A stretch of 64,000 bases of DNA from positions 333,173,427 to 333,237,426 of the forward strand of contig NC_081414.1 in assembly GCF_030272615.1 (NCBI RefSeq). The letters run 5' to 3'. The position numbers and the translations under genes were made by a program. The notes beneath the pieces are model-generated. The model was not told the origin of the DNA and searched no databases. It saw only the letters and a program-made list of their open reading frames with translations. Positions 57,749 through 64,000 of this stretch are shown here, one piece after another. The stretch's first letter is position 1. Each line of letters starts with the position of its first letter. This DNA comes from Cryptomeria japonica. Its lineage: Eukaryota > Streptophyta > Pinopsida > Cupressales > Cupressaceae.

Positions 57749-58360
57749 AGCTCTCTTCCTTCGTTTGAAAGGATCCAAAATTTTGGGTTTCAAGGACCTT
57801 CTATGCAGCGAAAGAGCAGATCTTTGAAGACTTTAACAACATTCAACATCCATCCATCAAGCATTCATCAATTTCATTCATCCATTTAGGGCTTTGAAGA
57901 CATTGAAGAGCAATAAGGGATCACCGACTAAAGATTGGCTTGTACCCCTCCCTTGGGGTTGTGTATGATTTCATGTTGTTTTCATGTCTTTGCATAAGCC
58001 TCATTATATCATTTGTATTCATGCTTTAGATCACTTTGCATCTTGATTTGGAGCATTTACATTATCATTTACAAGCAATTAGGGTTTACTTTCTAGGTTG
58101 CTCTAGTTTGCTTACTTGCATTTTAGGATCTTGCACACACACAAGGTTTGCACACACACTACTTTTACAATACAACTTGGCTATTCGTGGAGGTGGAAAT
58201 CACCAAAGCGGGGGTTTGACTAAGGCAAAACCCTATATAGCTGCCCACCATACCTTTTCAGATATAAGTGCAGGTTTTAGGATTCGGACGATGCCGCAAG
58301 TTGCAGATCTGACGGAAGCGGATCGAGACAGAACTTCACACCAAATTCCAACCCAGAAAG

Positions 58361-58482
58361 CTAGGACAGGGGCGTGGGGCACCCTGGTCCTGCTAGGACA
58401 GGGGCGCTGGGCACCCTGGTCCCTGGGATAGGGGTGCTGGGCGCCCTGGTCCCTGGGAAAGGGGCGCTGGGTGCCCTGGTCC
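58361..58482. repeat. GC-rich minisatellite in LTR H
   Basis: Four units of about 30 bp, each with GGGGCGCTGGGCACCCTGGT or a close variant, and linking GGGACAG/CTAGGACAG. It is far more GC-rich than its surroundings and contains palindromic GGCGCC in one unit. Confidence 0.85.
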
Positions 58483-58931
58483 TTCTGTCAGACAGCAAGT
58501 TTCAGCATTTTTCTGACAACTTTTCAGGTTGCAAAACAACAGTTTCAGGTGCAGTTTCAGGAGCAGAATCAGGACAGTGGCACCCGCGCCCCCGTCTCGA
58601 ACATTTTCACTTAGATTTTAACTCTGGGTACGCATCTGTATTCTTGTCTTATCCTTGTGTTTGCAGCTTTCCATTGTTTAACATCAATTCTGCAATTTTG
58701 TTATTAGTTCATACTTGCACTCTAGGGCTAGTAGTTGAACTTGCATCATTTTATCTATCATTTGCAACAAAGGAATAGAAATCCTAATAGGTAGCCCGTG
58801 GCTCTCTCTTCCACAAAAAGAAGTAGCCAATTGTGTGATACCTCTAGGCTCTTTCGTATTCCACAAGTGTGTGATTGAAAGTGAGATTAGGGCACGTTTG
58901 CTTAGTGTCACTTTTTCCCCCACACAGAAAA

Positions 58932-59167
58932 CAATGCCAAAAAGTAAAGAATTAAAACATAATTTCTTCCTGTATGAAGTGAATTCCTGTTGTAATGTGT
59001 CAACTTAGTCTCGGTCAGAGCTTTTTGTCTTCAATTCCTGTTCCTTGTAATGTATCCTGCATTATTTCCTGCACACCTTTAGAAAACATCCTAAAGTGTG
59101 TAAATCAGCATCAACTCTTAAAAGATATTAGATAGAGTCATTGAATTGATACTTTCACTGAACTCGG
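58932..59167 (-). other. Element E 3' untranslated region, proximal part
   Basis: 236 bp between the second GAAAA copy of H and the pol stop codon. Non-coding; no motif found beyond ordinary AT-rich sequence. Confidence 0.6.
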
Positions 59168-61198
59168 TCAATGAGTAGAAGATAGGGGTAGGACCCCTAA
59201 CTCACATGTGAGATATTCAAAAGTGTCCCTTGGTAGTGGCTTGGTGAACATATTTGCTATTTGTTCCTTTGTGCTAACATATTCCAACACCACTTTCTTC
59301 TCTTGAGATTCTTCTCTAAGATAATGATATTTGATAGAGATGTGCTTTGTCTTAGAGTGCATAACAGGATTCTTTGAAATGTTAATGGCACTAGTACTAT
59401 CACAGAATATAGTTACTGGCTCGATAACTTTCTCATTTATTCCTTCCAACAGTTGTTTGATCCATGCTATGTTGGTACAATTTAATACTGCAACAACGTA
59501 TTTAGCTCTTGTTGTTGACTGTGAAATGCATCCTTGTTTCTTGCTAAGCCAACTCACTAGTCTTTCTCCTAAAAAGAAAGCTCCTCCACTTGTGCTTTTC
59601 CTATCATCAATGTTGCCTGCCCAATCAGCATCAGTATAAACTTTTAAATCAAAATCATTTCCTTTCTGATATACTAAGCCATAATCCTCCGTGTCTTTCA
59701 AGTATCTAAAAATTCTTTTGATTGTTGTCATGTGTGTTGCCTTAGGATCTGCAGAGAATCTTGCAACTATACCTACTACATGTGCTATGTCTGGTCTGTT
59801 GTAAACAACATATTGTAGCTTTCCAATCATGAATCGGTAAAGTGTCTCATCAACAGATGCATATTCATCATTCTTTGATAGTTTACAGTTGGTAGTCATA
59901 GGAGTACTTATTGGTTTTGAATCCTCCATTCCAAATTTCTTCAAGATTTCCTTTATGTACTTGGATTGAGTAATGAAAATCTCATTTTTCATTTGCAGTA
60001 TTTGTAAACCTATTAAATACTTTATCTCACCAATTAATGACATCTCAAATTCTTTGCTCATTTCATTTCCAAAGTTCTTACAAAGAGAGTCATTTCCACA
60101 AAATATAATATCATCAACAAATATGGCTGAGATCAGTTTTCCATTTTCATCATTCTTCATGTACATATTGCTATTCTCACTTGTCCTCATAAAACCAATC
60201 TTAATCAAATAAGAGTGCAATCTTTCATACCATGCTCTAGGTGCTTGTTTCAAACCATATAATGCTTTGTTCAATTTACATACCTGATCTTTACAATTGT
60301 CTTCAACAAATCCTTCAGGTTGTTCAATAAAAACTTCTTCTTCTAATATTCCATTCAGAAATGCAGATTTGACATCCATTTGATATACCTTGAAGTTTTT
60401 GAAAGCATCATATGCCAACAATTTTCTTACTCCTTCAAGTCTAGCCACGAGTGCAAAAGTTTCACCGTAATCAATTCCTTCTTCTTGAGCATAACCTTTG
60501 CAAACTAGTCTTGCTTTATTTCGAATGACCTCTCCTCTTTCATTTAGCTTGTTTCTGAAAATCCACTTTGTACTGATTACATTTTTGTCCTTTGGTCTTG
60601 GGATTAGTGTCCATGTGTCATTCTTCTTGATTCGATCAATCTCTTCTGTCATAGCATTTAGCCAATATTCATTGTTAAATGCCTCTTTCACTATTCTTGG
60701 TTCAAATTCACATATCAGACATGTGTTCTGTCTCAGTTTGTTCCTTGTCATCACTGGATCATCCTTATCGCCTATAATCTGACTTGGTGCATGATGTCTT
60801 CTGATGTACTTGGCTAATACAGGCTTTGTAGGCTCTGTATGATCTTCTTCATCACTCGGTAACTGGATATTTTCTTCAACAGTTTTCTCGGTAGGACTTG
60901 TCGGTTGAACATAGACAAATTCATCATAATCTTCTGGTTCTTTGGAATTTCCTTCATCATTTCTTTTTGCAAATTCATCAATTTTCAAATTTGCACTTTC
61001 TACTATTTTGTTAGATGATTTGATTAGACATTTAAATGCTTTGCTTCTAGAAGAATGACCTAGAAATGTTCTTTCTTCACTTTTCTGATCAAACTTGCCA
61101 TTTCTATCATCTTTGTGTACATAGTATCTACTTCCAAAGATTTTAAAATAACTTACATTAGGTTTCTTGTCATACCAGATTTCATATGGTGTCTTCAA
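59168..61198 (-). pseudogene. pol: Element E integrase C-terminus, RT and RNase H
   Basis: 676 uninterrupted codons on the minus strand. From the start: integrase C-terminal [11 protein letters not shown] block, acidic linker, RT with [53 protein letters not shown] and an intact active site [12 protein letters not shown] near 60100-60135. RNase H has [19 protein letters not shown] and [15 protein letters not shown], and ends [18 protein letters not shown] before the stop at 59168. A probable RNase H defect is Lys for the conserved Glu (RAKYVVA). It is the best preserved RT in the window. Confidence 0.92.
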
Positions 61199-61928
61199 AG
61201 TACCTTTCTTCAGTTGTACCCGATTTAGGGTGTAAACTATTGTGCTTATTGCATTTCTCTAAAACTTTTGTGGCACTTTCTTTTCAATCATCAGTGTACA
61301 ATCCACAATAGATCTGTTTCTTCTCTCAGCTATTCCATTCTGTTGTGGAGTTATCGGTGCAGAGACTTGTCTTTTAATACCATGATCATTGCAGAATAAG
61401 TTGAACTCATCAAATGTGAACTCTCCTCTTCTATTTGATCTAAGACATTTCAGTTGTCTTCCTGTTTCATTTTCAACTCTTGCCTTGTACCATTTAAACA
61501 TTTGAAAAGCTTTGGATTTTTCTTTTAAAAACATTACTGACATCATCCTTAGATAGTCATCCACAAATAATATGAAATATTTATCACCATAATAACTTTG
61601 AACTTTCATAGGACCATAAAGATCAGTGTGCACAAGATCTAAAATTCCCTTAGAAGTGTAATACTTACTTGTAAAGCTTGATCTTTTCATCTTACCCATC
61701 TAGCATCCTCGACACATAGCATTCTTAGGTTTTTCAAGACTCGGTAGACCTCTTACTTGGTGCTTCTTACTTATTTTGATCAGATTATCAAAATTTAAAT
61801 GACAAAACCTTTTATGCCATAACCAGGTATCATCTATCTTTGCATACAGACACTTGTTCCGAGTTGAGTCAAGGTGAAATGTGTTACCTTTTGTTTGTGT
61901 CCTGGTAGCAGCTAACTTTCCATTCTTG
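61199..61928 (-). pseudogene. pol: Element E integrase core and pre-integrase
   Basis: 61259-61699: first Asp in VHTDLYGPMK, second position RSNRRGEF (Asp to Asn), Glu in GIAERRNRS. A short deletion relative to B lies after IVDC (B has VGCARTLM). A stop and frame change lie near 61260 and at 61698 (TAG). 61700-61928 carries the pre-integrase zinc module, degraded. Confidence 0.83.
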
Positions 61929-63245
61929 TCATGAACTTTGACAATTCCCTTCTGAAATTCTATTCAGTAACCTGTATTGTTTAGATGTGCTACACTCAAC
62001 AAATTGTATTTCAAATCTTACATAGCCTCCATCATAATCTTCTAACATAACAAACTTGTGTTTATCTCCTGTCATATGATGTGAGCATCCACTATCTATG
62101 ATCCCAGAATCATTAGTATTTACATGAGATATTAGGGCTTTTTCTTCATACCTTTCTTCATTTGATCCATCTTTGATAGCCACATAAACTACTTCCTCTA
62201 TATCAGTTTCATCTGATTTATCATCATTGGATTCCTCATCAGCTATTAAGCATGTCTTTCTATCTCTTCTTCTGAAGTTTCGGTGTCCTCTGTAATGGTT
62301 GTCTTTCTGTCTATCATCTCGGTAATCTCTCTTTTTAGTAGATTCTTTGTCAAGACAGTTAGAAGCCATATGTCCTATCCTATCACAATTGAAATATTTC
62401 AAAGGTAGTTTTCCTTTATACTTACCTTTGCTTCTCGGTAACCTTCTGGCTAATAGTGCTTCAAACTCTTCCTGCTTTCTGATTTCCTCATACAATTTGT
62501 GTACTTCTTCCATGTTCTTACAAAATATTTCACTTGCTCCACTATGATCTCCATCAAAGTACTTATACTTTCTTTCATTGTAATCCTTAGATTCATCAAG
62601 ATGAAAAGAACTAAATGCAAATTCAACTTTATTTATCGAAGATCCATTGTTATCAAAGTTACTTAACTCAAATGCATGTAGCTTACCAATAGTAGCATCT
62701 AAAGAAACTGGCATATTAGGTACATACCTCAATTCATTGATTGTAGAGACTCTGATTGCATAAGCCGGTAGAAGGGTTCTTAACAACTTACTTGTTATAT
62801 CATTTTCTTTAATAGTTCCACCTGCTCCTTTGATTTGATTGACAATCTCCTTTAGTCTTGTACTGTACTGAGTTATGTTCTCACCTTCATTCATCCTCAT
62901 AGATTCAAGTTGTTCTCTGATAATGTCTACTTTTGCTCTTTGAACATGTTCATCTCCTCCATATATTGATATGAGCTTTTCCCACATAGCCTTTGCATCA
63001 TTACAACCTTCTAGATCATTAAACTTTGAGTCGGTCAATGCAGATGTTATTTCAATCATTGCTTGGATATGTTCTTGCTTTGCCTTTATCTCTTCCATTG
63101 TCAATGGATAGGTGCTCGTTATGATGAAATCATTCTATAGATAATATAGAGCATATTCTCCAACTCCTGATAGGTGCAGCTTCATCCTTTTCTGCCATGT
63201 AGAGAAACTTGACTTGTTCAGCTTTGGTGCATCCCTCTTATACAT
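61929..63245 (-). pseudogene. gag: Element E gag and protease start
   Basis: ATG at 63245 (minus; MYKRDAPKLNKSSFS), the same start as B. One stop (TAG) near 63135 precedes a 391-codon frame. The knuckle has its first Cys changed to Tyr (YFNCDRIGHMASNC). The protease D-S-G is present (GIIDSGCSHHMTGDKHKF), but soon after it, near 62018-62028, about 90-100 bp found in B are missing and the frame shifts. Confidence 0.88.
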
Positions 63246-63295
63246 CTTTGGATCTTTGCCTCAAGTACCTTTAAACTTTTCTTCTGGAATCCAAA

Positions 63296-63307
63296 GCTCT
63301 GATACCA
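63296..63307 (-). other. Primer-binding site of element E
   Basis: Minus-strand TGGTATCAGAGC, two bases inside the 5' LTR. Confidence 0.92.
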
Positions 63308-63309
63308 AT

Positions 63310-64000
63310 TGATAGTTCTGATACTTAATGTAATTACAGATCCAATAGCCAACAATATTAGAGGGGGGGTGAATCATACAAACTTAATCTTCCATAAAAC
63401 CATCAGATTCAACCTCGGTAACATATACTTCAGTAATATAACCAAAACTGCTAAACATGCAAACTCAAAAGCATATAAACATCATAAACCTCATAACACC
63501 AGATTTAACGTGGAAACCCAAATAGGGAAAAACCACTATGGGATTTTGGACCCACTAAGAAATATACTCTTCTAGAGTATGCTCAGTTAAAAGCAAATCC
63601 TTTTAAAGGTTACAAACACATTGCCAGATGTGACCCGATCAAGGGATTTCCCTCAGATCTATTAGGATCTTCACCTTGTTAGAAGTGACCTTGTTAAAGG
63701 ATTTCAAACACTCAATCAGAATGTCACCTTGCTAGAGGGTTTTACAAATAAGACTGTTAAGTCCACTTGGTTAAGAGATTTTCTGTCACTTTCACAAAAT
63801 AACAGCAATAAAAATCTATCTGCAACTTGACATCTAAAATGCTAAAGCAGATTCTTATTTTTCAATACAATATAGACATAGAACTAATCTTGTCCATCAG
63901 TTGGGCTTCTATACTCTATTATTCAAATAGGTCTTCAAGCTTTTGTGCTCGGTAATCACTATGTAGCATCCTTGTGCATACATTTGCCCGCATACATTGT
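63310..64000 (-). repeat. 5' LTR of element E, partial
   Basis: The first 691 bp on the plus strand match 55491 onward closely, with few differences. The rest lies outside the window. Confidence 0.92.

Larger units (their letters stand above)
57221..58926 (+). repeat. Solo LTR H (1.7 kb, different family)
   Basis: 1,706 bp, TGTAGCGTCATAAATTG to CCCCCACACA, flanked by the target duplication GAAAA (57216-57220 and 58927-58931). A TATA box TATATAAG (57741-57748) on the plus strand gives the orientation. No gag or pol. It includes a GC-rich ~30-bp minisatellite (58361-58482). The family is probably gypsy by size and absence of the copia-specific blocks, but that is a guess. Confidence 0.85.
55491..64000 (-). 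mobile_element. Copia element E, nested in D, runs off the window
   Basis: Minus strand, same family as B. 3' LTR 55491-57024; 3' untranslated region 57025-59167, carrying solo LTR H; pol 59168 to about 61900; gag-protease to 63245; primer site 63296-63307; 5' LTR from 63310 on. The five bases before the 3' LTR are AAACC; the matching copy is outside the window. It has the longest open frame in the window (676 codons). Confidence 0.93.

Noticed and set aside
58036-58778. Plus-strand ORFs of 131 and 134 codons as a gene.
   Set aside because: They lie wholly inside solo LTR H and one is generated by the minisatellite.
1-64000. Endogenous pararetrovirus or other viral insertion.
   Set aside because: All RT sequences have copia or gypsy domain order with LTRs; no movement or coat protein motif was seen.

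Overview
This window contains no convincing intact host gene. It is a nest of decayed LTR retrotransposons of the kind that fills the intergenic DNA of very large plant genomes. Land plant is well supported: Ty1/copia elements with the initiator-Met tRNA primer site TGGTATCAGAGC, a Ty3/gypsy Tat-type element with a second RNase H and a G-patch, a TRIM, and a plant-mobile-domain pseudogene. A gymnosperm-like giant genome is my inference from element size, nesting depth, divergence and AT-richness; I cannot name a species.

Left half, elements on the + strand. 1-4949 is the 3' part of copia element A (end of gag, protease, integrase, RT, RNase H, polypurine tracts, 3' LTR). 4950-23119 is a plant-mobile-domain (PMD) pseudogene read on the minus strand. 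It is split by element F (5039-20445, target duplication GGATC) and by a 344-bp TRIM (22127-22470). F is the most unusual object. It has copia-type LTRs and primer site and a zinc-knuckle coiled-coil ORF1, but no protease, integrase or RT. In their place is a ~1,070-codon ORF2 of unknown function with a long Lys/Glu-rich helix. Copia element B (10601-18387, target duplication CAAAG) sits inside ORF2. The 3' part of B has been replaced by a second, diverged copy of the ORF2 segment next to its own insertion site, so the locus was rearranged after B inserted.

Right half, elements on the minus strand. Copia element C (same family as A) has its 3' LTR at 23120-24237, its RNase H end at 24556-25030, the rest of pol and gag at 45012-48715, and a 5' LTR starting at 48762. 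It is split by G (25031-45004), a ~19 kb Tat-like gypsy element. G has gag, protease, G-patch, remnants of RT, two RNases H and integrase; the catalytic RT core is deleted in frame. G carries a 21-bp-period array in its leader and a repeat-rich 6 kb 3' region, and its leader holds a solo LTR of the A/C family (41646-42707, target duplication AGAAC). The 5' LTR of C is interrupted at 49561 by copia element D. D is interrupted at 55491 by copia element E (same family as B), which runs off the right edge. E carries a solo LTR of another family, H (57221-58926, target duplication GAAAA).

Relative order from nesting: PMD before F before B; C before both G and D; G before its solo LTR; D before E before H. 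Every coding region is broken, mostly by in-frame stop codons that look like C-to-T or G-to-A changes, as expected for long-methylated, silenced DNA. All alignments, boundaries and difference counts were made by eye.
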